Below, piece by piece: positions 32,314 to 45,523 of a stretch of 64,000 nucleotides of DNA. The notes below the pieces were generated by a model that was given only the letters and a program-made list of their open reading frames with translations, was not told the DNA's origin and ran no database searches. Source of the stretch: Isochrysis galbana (lineage: Eukaryota > Haptophyta > Isochrysidales > Isochrysidaceae); the NCBI GenBank assembly GCA_018136815.1, contig CM030942.1, positions 3,051,546 to 3,115,545 on the forward strand, given 5' to 3'. The translations under genes were made by a program, and so were the position numbers. Numbering within the stretch: the first letter of the stretch is position 1; the number at the start of each line of letters is the position of its first letter.

Positions 32314-33617
32314 TGTCGCATTCATCCTAGATGATGCGATTTCCAGGCTCTTGTTTCCAGGTCCTTCGCCGTGCGGCCACACGGTGAAGCTCAGGTACAT
32401 CTAGGTTGGTAGGGTTCGTCCCTAGCGATCTAGAATTCGAGTTCTCGTTTCGTTCCTTCTAGCCTGTTTGTCAGGTCTAGATTCCAGGTTTCCTCCTTTC
32501 GGGTAATCTTTACCTAAAGGAGCCAGGTCGCCTGTTGCTCGCTGCGCGCTTGTCTCAGGCTCTCGAGTTACCTTGTGAAGGCTTGTTTAGCTTCTTGCAA
32601 GGCTTGTTGTTTCTTGTTGGGTTCCGGTTCTTTCTTGGGACCTGCTGACTTTCGTTGTTGTCCAGGCCTGTTCTTCGTAGGTTCTGCTTGGCCTGGTTAG
32701 GGTTTCGTTGAATCCCCGCGTTCGGCGTTTGGCGTTCGTCTTGGCGTTCGGAAATTTCCTCTCACATTCCCTAGGTCCGCTACCCTTGGCTTGTAGGTCC
32801 TTGCTTCTTTCTTCTCGGTCAAGGTTTTGGCGAGCGAGTCGGTTGCTCTAGCCGCTCGAGATTTGAGGTTTAATTTGCCATCTCCCCTTGGAGATCGGTG
32901 TAGGTTCGCTTCCTAGGTGAGGGAATCTTTCCCCTTGATGCAAGTTACATGCAAGCCTTGGCCCCTTTGGTGTTTCTTCCCCTTGGTTACTACTCAGGGT
33001 TGTTCGTAAGAAGCGTCTAGAAGGTTCACGCTCAACGGCAAGATTTCCTCTGTCGTGAAGACATCTCGTCGCGATCTGTATCCAAAGTGATCGCCGTGGT
33101 CGCGCGACAGGACGCTCCCCTTCGGACTCTCCGCTACGTGGGAAGTTACAACGGAGACACGCTCCGGCCGTCGCTGCGGAGTCTCTCTCTCTCTCTCGCT
33201 CTCTCTCTCCGTCTCTCGCGACGTGTTTGAGTTATCGGTGATTTGGGGTCGCGGTTGCTTGATAATTTGCTTTGTTTGGGTGAATGATTCCGGTGTGTTC
33301 GTGAGTCGGTGTAACCTGTTGTTCTCAGGCTCTTTGTCCGTCGTTGTTCGCTGCGTCGCTGCACTCTAGCAGCCTAGGCTCCCTCCCTGAGGGAAGAGTT
33401 CTTTGTAGGTCTAACAATCTCTCAAAACCCAACACACTAGGGCCGCTAGGAGCGCCTCGCCGCCCCACAGCCCTTCGTTCGCCGTTCGTTCCCCGACCCA
33501 GTCCAGAATTTCATTCACCCGACTCCCGGTGGGGAGGAGGGCCAAAGCGCCGCGCTAGCCGCCGGTGCTGCTCGCGACGGAGTGGCTCAGAGCCCTCCGG
33601 CTCCGCTCGACTCGACA
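32314..33617 (+). repeat. 5' LTR of the Ty3 element
   Basis: 1304 bases, TGTCG...CGACA, a direct copy of 44230-45523. The Gag-like frame opens within its last 36 bases. No standard tRNA primer-binding site is obvious just after it. Confidence 0.9.
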
Positions 33618-36200
33618 AGCACGAAATCGAAGCTTGCGTCCTCGGCCGCAGAGGAGGAACCCCTCAGGGAACCTTCTCTGCCCGCTGCAGCTTTTGCTCC
33701 CGTGGGATGTCCGAGTGATCCCACGGCTTCTGAGGCTACACCAATGGCACCCATCACCCCGGCTGCTATCTCCACGACTGGCTCCGATCAGCTCGTGGCG
33801 GATGGCGAGGATTTGTCCGCTTCCTTCGGCACCCACCGGGTGCAATCACAGCGGGCCATGGTGGAGCATGACCCTCTCCCGCATGAGGCCAACTTCAGCG
33901 TCGCTGAGTTGGCCAATGAGGTGGAGGAGGGTCCCCTCCCTCTGATTCAGTTTGACCCCCCTCCTCACCTTCGAGATGATGAGTCTGAGGTCGGTGAAGG
34001 GGAGGGGATCAGCTTCCGAAGCCCCGCTTACCGGGACTATGCCCCGCCGTCATCAAAAGGGGTCCTTGATCAAGAGATCACCCCGATCGAGACGGCCGCG
34101 GCGCGTCAGGATGCGGAAATGGCAAGGCTTCAGGCGGAGACCAACACCCTAAAAGGGGCTGTGGAGCGCCTACATTCATCCCTTGCCGCGGCAGAGGCGA
34201 GGGGGGGGCTTCTCCGGGATCAAGTTGAAGCAGGGTTCAAAGCCCTGACTCAGCTACTCCAAGCCCGCCAAGAGCCCGCTTCAAGTCCGTCCATGGATCG
34301 GACCGAGGCGGCTGCGGATTCTGCTAGGCCAGTTCAGAGGGAACCACCCATGGGCGAGCCTCCTGCTCTAGACCCAAAGGGCCACGCCTCTCCGGCTTCT
34401 AGGGTTCCACGGTCGGCGTACCCGACCTCCAAATCGGAACCCCGCCGCCAGGATCAGAGCCTTTACCGGGGCCCGACCCCGGTGGTGCCGTTCCGCCACC
34501 CTCGCGACCCCTGCCTTGCGGTGGGGATGGATGAGCGAGAGGCAGTTGTAAGCGAGTGGAAAAATCTCCTCGCCCTGCCCTCACGCGATCTGGCCGCCCT
34601 TTACCGCGACTCCGACGAGCATGAGCTCATCCACACCATTTTGAAGAGCAACCTCTCCCTGGCGGGCAACGTTTGGCATTGCCGAATTTTCATGGAGGAG
34701 GACCACTTGCTCAAATGGGTGCGTAGCCGCTTCTCAGCCGAGCAAACCCTTCACCATCAGGTCAGGATGGGCAAAGAGCTTTCGGAGCTCCGCTTCCCAA
34801 AGGCCCTCGCCTCCGATAACGTTCAAACCGCGGCGACAGCCTGGAATGAATTTCGGCTAACTCTCATCAAGCCGTTGGAGCGGGCACTAGCGCTCGGCTG
34901 CGATCATCGCGAAATATTTACCTCCCTCCTCGCGGCAGCCGGAGCCAATTCCAGCGGCAATTCCCGCATCTTCGCCTTCCTCCTCGATCTAGTGGAGGAC
35001 CGCGCCCTCGCTCTCAATCCTGTCCTCGCTGCTGACGTCCTTCTTCGCAAATGCGACGGGACCTTCGCAAACGGGGCCGATGGTTTCGCGAAAGACTCGG
35101 CGTCGATGGAGTGGGACCGCATGAGGGAGCGCGAGGCCGGCGCTGATCTATGTGAGCTCAGCAAGAATTTGGTTCGCGCCTACATCCGCAAGCTTGGCGA
35201 TTCCGCGGTTGACTCCACCAACGTGTGGGATCATCCAAACATGGCCCATGAGATCAACCAGAGGTTCGAAGAAATCATCCGGAACGATAAGGTTGATCCT
35301 CAGCGCGGCGTCGATAATGCTATTAAATTTGCGGAGGTGCTCGCGGAGACTCGTTTCCGCGTAGAGAACCACGAGCTAGGGCGGTCGGCGCTCTCGTGCG
35401 TCAACCTCTGCCAACGGTACCTCAGCCCTTACGAGCAGGCCCGGGTGAAGCGTCATCAATCCCGGCCCTCGACGAAGCAAACCGTGGCTAGCGTACGCAC
35501 TAAAGCCTCAGGCGAGGCAAAGAACGAGACTTCCTCGTCCCAGAAGACCGCTTCGACCACGGACATGGTTGCCGCCGTGCAGGCGGCCGTCCAAGCTACC
35601 GTGGCGGAAGCTCTTCGCGGACAGGGACATTCGCCTGCTTCGAAGCCTGATTATCGGGCTGCTGCACCGCCGGCAAGTTACCACTCCAACTCACCGTTGC
35701 CGGCTATACTGACCGATCCACCGGGTCGAAAGGGAGGCTCGTCTCGGCCGCCCAGCCGTCGCTGCGATCCGCCGGCGAACGGCCAAGGGCTACCGCCCGA
35801 TTTGGGCGTATCCCGGTGGACGCCCGAGCTTTGGAATCGGGCCCGAGCCCGCTTCTGGGCCGTAGCAGGCTATGCCAAGCACCCAAGGGTCTCGGCGGCG
35901 CTAGCAAAGTGCCGACCGGCCGATAATTCAATGGAAACTCCACGGACGGACGATATCAATAGGGGAATCACCGAATGGACGAACGAAAACGGCTGTGCCT
36001 TCTGCGCTTTCCGACCTCACGCTCCTCCTGGCACTCCATCCAGCGAAACCTGGAAATATGGCACGGGAGACGGTGCTCACAACCCCGTCATCTGTCAGCC
36101 ATATATCCGCTTTCTGTGTGAGGCTGGCTGCGGAGAGTGCGGATCGGACGAGCACATTCATAAGCTTCTTCGCTCGATGGTCCGGGTTAAGCCTCAGTAG
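33582..36200 (+). other. Gag-like open frame of the Ty3 element (872 aa)
   Basis: An acidic, proline-rich N-terminus is followed by a coiled coil (about residues 165-230, QDAEMARLQAETNTLKGAVE). A central helical region (LAALYRDSDEHELIHTIL onward) is in the position of a capsid domain. The C-terminus has cysteine/histidine pairs (CAFCAFRPH; CEAGCGECGSDEH) in place of the usual CCHC knuckle. Its assignment as Gag rests on its place between the LTR and pol and on this layout. Direct homology was not recognised. Confidence 0.65.
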
Positions 36201-36365
36201 GGGTCCGGCGGGGTCCCCGTCCTTCAAACCCTGGCGGAGAACATCTCGGGCGGTGGGCCCGAACGCCACCACCACCATCCCGATCCGATCCCTACGTCGC
36301 TTGGGGAGAAGAGCTGTCAACGCGGCGATTCTCCCCCTGTCTCTAGCTCCATTCAGTCTTCGACG

Positions 36366-39300
36366 GTGGGAGCCGCCTCGCCGGCTGAAGCCCCCGCCGG
36401 ACGGCTATCTCGGAAGCCGGAGTCGACACTTGACCCGGGCTCCTGGAAACAGGTTTGCCCCGGAGATAGTCGCGACCCGACTCTCCGAAATTCGTGTACG
36501 TCTACAAGTTCTTCTATTACTCCGCACGCTATTAGGATGTTAGGGGCCGATTCTCGCTCGCTGCCCCTCTTGGAATCTATTTCTACGGATACTATGCTGT
36601 CATCGGTTCCTTCTAACTCTCCTAGGTCTTTCGACGCATCTTCATCCCTGGATTCATCCCCCGACGGCCCTGCCCAAGGGGGTGGGCTAGGTGGATCCGA
36701 CGCGTCTTCGGTCTCTTCGTTTCGTAAACAGTCAGTTGTAAAGCCCTCGAGGGCTGTCGACTCGGTATCATCTTCTGCTCTAGGTTCTATGGATAGGTCC
36801 GACGTGGCCGCTGCCGCGTCCGAAAACGTTGTTGCTGCTTTACCTGTTTCTGCTCTTCGGGACCCCACTGGAGACCTCTCTCCCAAGGGCCATAGCCGGA
36901 GCCGCTCTGCGGACGAATTGTCGTTGTCTACCGTAGGTTCTCGTGCAGTGGAGGCGGAGACTTGTGCCTCCTCCTCACCTCTCTCCCCGGTTCGTTATAT
37001 TTCTCCGTCATCGTGTTCATTCTCTCGTCTCGAAGTTGCACCTGTTCTCGTTTCTGACCTGGTTCCCGACCCGGAAGGGTCGGCTTCCGGAGTCAATGAA
37101 GATGAAGGTTCCAAGGGAGCTGCGGCTTTCCGCGCTCACGCCGTGGCCACCCCAGACTCGGGAGACGCAGGGGCCGTCGATTACGATCTCTCGTCGCGCC
37201 CCACACGGACGCCGGCGTCTCCTCTTTCTCTCGGCTCTCCGGAGGATCCCTGTTCCAGGGATCGCCCGCCGGAGCCAACCCCCTTCAGGTCTAGCCCACC
37301 GAAACTTCAGGGCGACGACCCCCTCCCCCTGAATTCTACTGCCGAGGCCATCCACCGGATCGCCGTGGTTGGTTGTTCCTCGGCCGCCAAGTCTACTGAA
37401 GCTGCCCGCGCCCCTACGCGCGAGCTCCAAATGTTAGCCGCCTCCCGTGCCCGGGCTAGCGGTTCCTCCGTCATCTTGCCCCGCCATCTCGCCGAAGCTG
37501 CTCTAGCCTTGCGGCGGCCGCACGCGAGCACTCATTCATCACCCTCTGCCGTACTGCCGACGCATTTTGACGAGCTTTGCGCTGAGTTAGCGGCGATCCA
37601 CGACGCCGTGACGTTCGACGCGGCCGAGGGGATTCCTCCACCCCGCGTTCTAGTCGTCGGTGAAGCTAGCGGGGTCGTGTCTTCGATGTTCCTACTCGCC
37701 GGAGCGCACGTCGCGACGTGCGATCTACGACCGTCGGAGATCGACTACATTCCCCACTTCTGCGGAGATGCTCTTCACATTCAAAACCTCGGTTGGGACC
37801 TCGTGGTCGCGCATCCGCCGTGCACGTATTTGTCGGCGGTGAGTTGCCAGTGGCTCGATCGGGAGCCGGGACGACGCCAGGCTCTCGAATCCGCCGCTAG
37901 AGTCTTCCTCGCCATGGCAAGCGCCAACGCGCCTTTCGTTGCCGTCGAAAATCCTCGAATGCACGCGGAAGCCTCCGCCTTAGTCGGGGGGTTGCGACCG
38001 CGGCAGTTTGTGCAGCCGTGGCAGCACGGCACGGGCCATCAAAAAGCAACTGGCCTGTACCTGACGGCTTCACTCCCGCCCCTGCAGCCTTCGAAGATTG
38101 TCGAGGGACGTCTATCCGCGATGGCGGATCTATCGCCGTCGCCCCACCGTGGCGCCCTTCGCAGCCGCACCTATGTGGGCATTGCCGGTGCAATGGCGGC
38201 CCAGTGGATGCCGGTCTTGCGCCGTTATGCGCGCGAAGCCAAGGCGTCGCGTTCGCTCGACTTCACGGTGGACTGGGCAATTTCCCAAGCCGCTGCCAGC
38301 TTGAGAGAACGCCCTTCGCTTTGCTCGACCGGCTTCGAACTGGCTGAGCCGAGGACGGCTCTGGCTCGCTTCATGGAGGGGGGAGGCGAGGCAGCTTCTA
38401 GCTCTCACCTCACGCCTCCCAGCGGTACGCTAGTGTCCGATTCGGTAGTCGTGATCTCAGACGCGGGCCCCGTTGCCGATGCGTCTCGCCTGCTCCATCG
38501 GAAGGACTCGGAAACCAACGCATCGCAAGACGGGACCGTGGCGAAAGGAGACCGCTTCACGCCGTGGGAGTGGCCCATAAGGGACCGCTCTACAACGCCA
38601 GGCCCTCCAAACACGGTGAAGAAGCGCCGCAGCAAGTGGCAGGTCTTCGATCGTGATGTAATTTCGGGGGTCCATCGGTGGCAGGATGTCACGCCTTCCA
38701 TCGCCCAAGAAATCGCTGAGCAAGCGGCAGCTGCGGAGCCGTCGGAACCTCCCATCTTGTCTCGACTGGGCTCTCAAGGCATCAATGCACTATCTCCGAG
38801 CGCCTCCTTCACGGCTGGCGACGAAGGAGTGGCCGAACCGACCGGTTCGGTCGTAGCCGAAAGGCCACTTGAAAACGGGGATGTTGGGCTGGACTCGGGA
38901 GAAGATGATACGCCCGAGACTCCAGAACACCGGAGCATGCAGGCCCTCGAGACCAAGCCCTCCGACGCCGCCGACGGAGAAGGTACTCCACAGGCATTGT
39001 GTGGCGATGGGGCTGCCGCTAGGGGCCTCAGTGCGGCCGGATTTTCCGAGTTGTCGAAGCTTCCGAAGACAGACTTGCAGAAGTCCCTGGAGAAGGAATG
39101 GTCACGCCAAATGGATCAACCTCGGCATCCGACGGACCGTCGAGGGCTAGGCTATGATGGCGTGCCTAACCCCTCTAGTTCGGCAAAGGCATCCCCATAC
39201 TCTTCAATACCATTCGTGCCGCAGACGGTAGCCGCCGCTATCGAGCGAGTGCCCCACGTCGATGAATCTTCTCCGTCCAGGCTAGCCTCCAATCCAACCA

Positions 39301-42300
39301 CCCTGTCACCCGGAGCCGGAACCTCACTTCCGGTGGAATCTATCGCGGACACTCCGCCGCCGCTCTACCCTCGTCACTGCCTCTATGTCCGCGATCTCGT
39401 GGTCTGCCGTGCCGATGGCGACCGCGCAGCTCAAGGGTTCGTTCTCCCGGACGTTGCCCTCACGGTGAACAGCACCCTGGCTGACACTGGAGCGGGCCCG
39501 TCAGTAATCACCACTGCTCTTCTCGATCGACTACCTGAAGACGCTTGCGTCGAACGCGTATCGGACGCTACCGTCCCCAACCTACATGGGCCGGACGGCC
39601 TTCCTCTCATCACTAGGGGCCGGGCTAGCCTCGTCTTCTCCTTGTCCGGTCGCCTCTTCCGTCATTCGTTCGCGGTCATCGAAGGAAACGCGATGCTTCT
39701 GCTCGGGAACGATTTTTTGGCCGCCCACTCCGCTACCATTTCTCTCGACGCCGCGAGCTCGGAAGGAAGCCTCCGCCTCCGTCCGGCCTCTGGCGATTCA
39801 GAAGACTCTTCAAGAGTCCTTTCCGAATGTGTAGTCAGAGTTTCCACGGCGCCGCCCCCAGTCGCGGACGCCGGCTTCGTCGGAGCTATCTCGATGTCAC
39901 CCGGTCAGCCGCTGACTGTCGACTTTCTGGAGAGGTCGACGGCAACACGAGAGATCCCGGCCGGATCGGAGGGTGAGGCTGCTGCTGATGCTAGACAGCC
40001 ACTCTATACACCTCTCTTTGAGTCTGCCGACGAGTTTGCGGCCAAAGCTCCGGCGTCTACCTCGTCCGAATATCTTCTCTACACGGAGCAAGCGGTGACG
40101 ATTCCTGCCTTCCACCGCGCAACCATCTGGGTTAGGGTTCCGCTAGCTCTCCGAGATCATTCGGACTGCGCGATGCTGGTCGACCGCCTACCAAATCGCG
40201 AGGCTCTCGATTCGTCTCCTCTCGTAATGCCCACGGTGGTCACGCCCACGGACGATCACCGCATCGCGGTGACGATCGTCCACACCGGAGTCGATGCGCT
40301 GACCCTGCCGTCTCTGCATCCGATAGCTTCGCTCCAGGTGCGCTTCAAGTTGCACCGGGGCTGGACTCCGACTGGAAGCGAGGGGGATGGTGACCCTGTC
40401 ACCGCGCTGAGCGAGGAGCAACGATCTCTACTCGACTCAGCCACCATCGATCCGGACCGGCTTCTTTCCGACGATCAACGAGAAGAAGTACGCCAACTCT
40501 TGGCCCGGCGCATCAAAGCTTTCGCGTTGCACCCGGGGGCTCCAAACCATACGCACGTTCTCGAGGTGGAGTTGCCACTCAACCCCGGCGCTGTTCCTCA
40601 CCGGCACGCTCCGTCTAGAGTGGGCCGCGCAGGCGAGCTCATCATAGAAGAGGAGGTAGCCAAGATGGAAGCCGCCGGCATTATTCGCAAGTCAAATTCG
40701 GCTTGGGCTTCCCGAGTAGTCCTGGTCAGCAAGAAAGATGGCTCCGTTCGATTCTGCGTGGACTACCGCGACACGAACGCCAAGCTACGCGTCGAGGATA
40801 GCCCTCTACCCCTCATTGTAGAGGCTATTGATAGGCTAGCGTCCGGCCAAGGGCCGCTCAGTTCTCTCTTTTTATGTACTCTCGATTTAGCCTCTGGTTT
40901 TTGGGGCATCCCGATCAAAGAATCGCACAAACATATCACCGCTTTCACTACCCACCGCGGCAAATACGAGTTCAACTTTCTACCGTTCGGCATCCAATCA
41001 GGTCCCTCCTACATGTGCCGCTTGATGGACATCGTTCTCGGTGCGCTAGCGTGGGAGATCTGCATGCCTTACCTCGATGATGTGGGCATCTGGTCAACGG
41101 GCGTGGGACCTTCCGAAGAGGCCAGGGCACAGGCTTCGTTCGAGCAAATGCTTCACCGGCTAGACCTCGTTCTCGAACGGCTAGAGTGGGCCGGCCTGAC
41201 CTGCAAGATGTCCAAGTGTGTCTTCTTTGCCACCTCTACGGAGTACCTCGGTCACGTTGTCTCGAGGGAAGGTCTCAAGATGGACCCGAAGAAGGTCGCA
41301 GCTGTCGCCGACATCGACCCGTCATCCATCAACTCCTTGGAAGCGGTTCGATCTTTCCTCGGCCTTTGCTCCTACTATCGTCGATTCATTCGCCAATTCG
41401 CCGCTAAGGCTGCTCCCCTCACTGCTCTCACGCGGAAGGGCTGCGACGTGGCAAAGGAGTCCCAGTCCGAGGAGTGTCGCCGAGCTATCCAAGAGCTCAA
41501 GACAGCGATCACTTCGGAGCCCGTCTTGACTCCACCCAGGGATGATCGGCCCTTCATCGTCAAGACCGATGGGGCTAGCAAGTTGGGTATCGCCGGCATC
41601 CTCTCGCAGCTAGGAGACGATAACCGTGAACGAGTCGTTGGGTACTACGCTCGCAGTCTCACCTCGGCCGAACGCCATTGGACGGTGACCGAGATTGAAC
41701 TCTTGGCCGCCCTGGAATCCATCCGAAATTGGCGACCCTACCTTTGGGGGCGTCGGTTCAAGTTAGTCGTCGACCACTCCGCGCTGCGATGGCTGCATAC
41801 CATGAAGGATCAAGTAGCCGGTGGGCCAGCCTCTCGGCTGACTCGGTGGGCTCTCAAGTTGGCTGAGTACCGGTTCGACGTCGAACATAAACCAGGAGCT
41901 GTTCATCAGGATGCTGACGGGCTGTCCCGGCTAGCATCCCTGGAGCCGGAACACGAAGACGAACCACTCGCCGGCCCAGCGTCGTTAGCGGTACGTGAGC
42001 CTGGCTCAGAGTCTCTAGCCGAGCATGAACGGTCTCATCCGGTGGCTGCCATCACGCGCTCCGTAGCTACGGCGCGAGGGCTTCAAGCTTTGGACCGATC
42101 TCGTCGTCGAGCCTCCGATTCCGGGCCCGCCATCCAGTCCAGTTATTTGGCTCCGGGTACGCCGACTTCCGAAGAGATGAGAGCGGCCCTGGCGGAAGAT
42201 CCGTTCGTAGAGCCACTCCTAGGCTCAGGAGAGACGGCCAACCACGAGCCATCAGGCCAAGGGTCGCCTCCGCCGGCCGCCGCCTCAGGCCCCATTGCCG

Positions 42301-43844
42301 ACGATGATTCGTGTTCCAGTTCTGTCGCTCCCGCTCCCGCTCAGCAATCCAAGATGTTTCGCCGTTTCGTCGTTCACGATGGGCTCGTCTACTATCGCAC
42401 CGTTCCTGACTCCACCGACCCGGACTCGCTAGTGCTCTATGTTCCGCCCTCCTTGCGGTCTCGCTACCTTTTTGCCTACCACGATCGCTCCGGTCACCTT
42501 GGAGTTTCTCGTATGTCCGGTCTTCTTCGTACTCGGGTATACTGGCCTGGCATGTCTTCCGACGTTGCATCCTACGTCCGGGAATGCCACGAGTGCACCC
42601 TCGCCAAGCCGCTACCTAGGGCTCTAGCGTCGCCCTCCGGTCTCTCCGTGGGCACCTACCCCTTTGATGTGGTCTACTGCGACGTGCTCGCACTGGCTCC
42701 CACTCACAACTTCGTGCCTGGAGTCTCGGGTTACGACAAGCTGGTCGTCTTCATCGACTCGCTCACTCGATGGATTGAGGCTGAGCCTTCGAATGGGGAT
42801 CCTTCGTCGGAGGTGGCCTTGGACATGTTCATCCGCTTGATTGTGACGCGTTATGGAGTCCCTAGGCAGCTTCGGACCGACGCCGGTTCGAATCTATGTT
42901 CGGTTCTTGTTTCGCGTATTCTGGAGCTCACCGGGACTGATTTGTCGAGTACAGAGCCGTATCGACATGAGGGTGTAGGCTTCGTCGAACGCGCTCAGCA
43001 AACGCTCATCCGTTTGATGCGCGCCTCGAATGAGGGTGGCAGCCATTGGGTCGACCATTTGCCGTTCCTACTCCTCTCGTTGAGGGCTTCTTCCGGTCGT
43101 GTCACCTCCCGGTCTCCAGCGTCTTTGATCTTTGGGCGTGAGCTGCGTCTGCCCGCTCAACTTTCTGATCCGAAGTCCGTTTCGCCAACTGCTCTCGAGG
43201 CGGCGTCCGCCGACGTTCGCTCGTACGCATCCAGGCTCAATGCGAGCCTCCGCCTCTCTTGGTCCAGCGCTCTCGAGGCTACCCTAGCCGCTCAGGCTGA
43301 GTCAGTCCGTGACGCTACCATCAAGTCTCAAAGACCAGCTCGTTTCGAACCTGGGGATCGCGTCTGCATGCGATTACCAGGCCATGCCAACAAGTTGCAA
43401 TTCATCTACTCGGGTCCCTACCGCGTCGTAGAGGCTCTGTCCGACACTAGGTACCGACTCCGTGATCTGGAGAACCGGTTAGTCAAGGAGGAGGTGCATA
43501 TCTCGAACCTCCGGCCGTATCATACTTTCGTTGATGAAGAGCCGCTGGCTGACGACGAGTACATCGTTGAAAAGTTGCTCGATCGTCGTAGCCATGGCGA
43601 TTCTATCGAGTACCTCGTGAAGTGGCGTGGCTATTCTATTCGAGAAGCCACCTGGGAGCCTCGTTCCGAGTTGCTCCGTCGTTGTTCTGATTTGCTTGAT
43701 GAGTATGATCGCTCCGTCGAAGAGACTTGTCCAGAAGATGTTGAGTCCCCGGAAGCAACTTCTTCGTCGGCCAGGGATACTCCTCTTCCTCCCGTTCTCG
43801 ATGCGCCGTCTTCGCGCACTCGATCCAGGCTCCATCCTCGTTGA
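36366..43844 (+). other. Pol polyprotein of the Ty3 element (2492 aa) with methyltransferase-like, PR, RT, RH, IN and chromo domains
   Basis: Approximate residues: disordered Ser/Pro-rich 1-410. Methyltransferase-like domain 427-630 (SAM-site-like VVGEASGVV, HPPC at 483-486, VENP at 527-530, SRTYVGIAGAMAAQW near the end). Aspartic protease ADTGAG at 1039. Reverse transcriptase with YLDD at 1569-1572. RNase H starting near D1735 (VKTDGASKLGIAGIL). Integrase zinc domain H2039, H2044, C2074, C2077 and a DDE core (FIDSLTRWIEAE; RTDAGSN; GFVERAQQT). Chromodomain near the C-terminus (YLVKWRGYSIREATWEP). The protein is far longer than a typical Ty3 Pol of about 1100-1500 residues, because of the long N-terminal extension carrying the methyltransferase-like domain. 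Confidence 0.85.
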
Positions 43845-44229
43845 TCCCATGTCTTGGGTAAGGGACCCGTCCCTCTAGGCTAGCCCCACGCCTCGGCTAG
43901 GGCTCCGAGTTCAAGTTTCCGTCCGAGCGAATCATGGAGGTGCTGAACGCGTGCTGCCTGCGCTCTACACCCGGCGCAACACCCGAGCAAAGCTCCTGTA
44001 AAAGGGAGAAGTGGGTGGGGCAGTGCGTACGAAAGAGGCCGCGCGTTAAGCCGCCGATTTCGTGCTCGCTTTGGATCCAAAGGGTGTTCTTGTCTCCACG
44101 TTTCGCTCGCTATGTTCCGTTGCTTCTTGTTCCGATTCTGACCTCTGGTCAGCCCAGTTCCAGGTTCCAGGTCTCTGTTTCCAGGTTCACCGCTCGACAT
44201 CGGGAGACGTCTCGATCTTAGTCGGGGGG

Positions 44230-45523
44230 TGTCGCATTCATCCTAGATGATGCGATTTCCAGGCTCTTGTTTCCAGGTCCTTCGCCGTGCGGCCACACGG
44301 TGAAGCTCAGGTACATCTAGGTTGGTAGGGTTCGTCCCTAGCGATCTAGAATTCGAGTTCTCGTTTCGTTCCTTCTAGCCTGTTTGTCAGGTCTAGATTC
44401 CAGGTTTCCTCCTTTCGGGTAATCTTTACCTAAAGGAGCCAGGTCGCCTGTTGCTCGCTGCGCGCTTGTCTCAGGCTCTCGAGTTACCTTGTGAAGGCTT
44501 GTTTAGCTTCTTGCAAGGCTTGTTGTTTCTTGTTGGGTTCCGGTTCTTTCTTGGGACCTGCTGACTTTCGTTGTTGTCCAGGCCTGTTCTTCGTAGGTTC
44601 TGCTTGGCCTGGTTAGGGTTTCGTTGAATCCCCGCGTTCGGCGTTTGGCGTTCGTCTTGGCGTTCGGAAATTTCCTCTCACATTCCCTAGGTCCGCTACC
44701 TTGGCTTGTAGGTCCTTGCTTCTTTCTTCTCGGTCAAGGTTTTGGCGAGCGAGTCGGTTGCTCTAGCCGCTCGAGATTTGAGGTTTAATTGCCATCTCCC
44801 CTTGGAGATCGGTGTAGGTTCGCTTCCTAGGTGAGGGAATCTTTCCCCTTGATGCAAGTTACATGCAAGCCTTGGCCCTTTGGTGTTTCTTCCCCTTGGT
44901 TACTACTCAGGGTTGTTCGTAAGAAGCGTCTAGAAGGTTCACGCTCAACGGCAAGATTTCCTCTGTCGTGAAGACATCTCGTCGCGATCTGTATCCAAAG
45001 TGATCGCCGTGGTCGCGCGACAGGACGCTCCCCTTCGGACTCTCCGCTACGTGGGAAGTTACAACGGAGACACGCTCCGGCGTCGCTGCGGAGTTCTCTC
45101 TCTCGCTCGCTCTCTCTCTCCGTCTCTCGCGACGTGTTTGAGTTATCGGTGATTTGGGGTCGCGGTTGCTTGATAATTTGCTTTGTTTGGGTGAATGATT
45201 CGGTGTGTTCGTGAGTCGGTGTAACCTGTTGTTCTAGGCTCTTTGTCGTCGTTGTTCGCTGCGTCGCTGCACTCTAGCAGCCTAGGCTCCCTCCCTGAGG
45301 GAAGAGTTCTTTGTAGGTCTAACAATCTCTCAAAACCCAAACACTAGGGCCGCTAGGAGCGCCTCGCCGCCCCACAGCCCTTCGTTCGCCGTTCGTTCCC
45401 CGACTCAGTCCAGAATTTCATTCACCCGACTCCCGGTGGGGAGGAGGGCCAAAGCGCCGCGCTAGCCGCCGGTGCTGCTCGCGACGGAGTGGCTCAGAGC
45501 CTCCGGCTCCGCTCGACTCGACA
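44230..45523 (+). repeat. 3' LTR of the Ty3 element
   Basis: 1294 bases, direct copy of 32314-33617, preceded by a ggggg polypurine stretch and followed by gcag, which repeats the left flank. Confidence 0.9.

Larger units (their letters stand above)
32314..45523 (+). mobile_element. Ty3-type (chromovirus-like) LTR retrotransposon with a methyltransferase-like domain; looks whole
   Basis: LTRs at 32314-33617 and 44230-45523 start TGTCG and end CGACA. They differ by about a dozen small changes over 1.3 kb, so the insertion looks recent. The internal region carries a Gag-like open frame (33582-36200, starting inside the LTR) and a Pol open frame (36366-43844). Pol contains, in order, a methyltransferase-like domain, an aspartic protease, reverse transcriptase, RNase H, integrase and a chromodomain. 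Gag and Pol lie in the same frame, an arrangement compatible with read-through. A purine-rich tract precedes the right LTR. A 4-5 base duplication (gcag/gcagg) flanks the element, which sits inside repeat R1. The RT-RNase H-integrase order and the chromodomain place it with Ty3-type chromoviruses. No clear breaks are seen. Confidence 0.9.
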
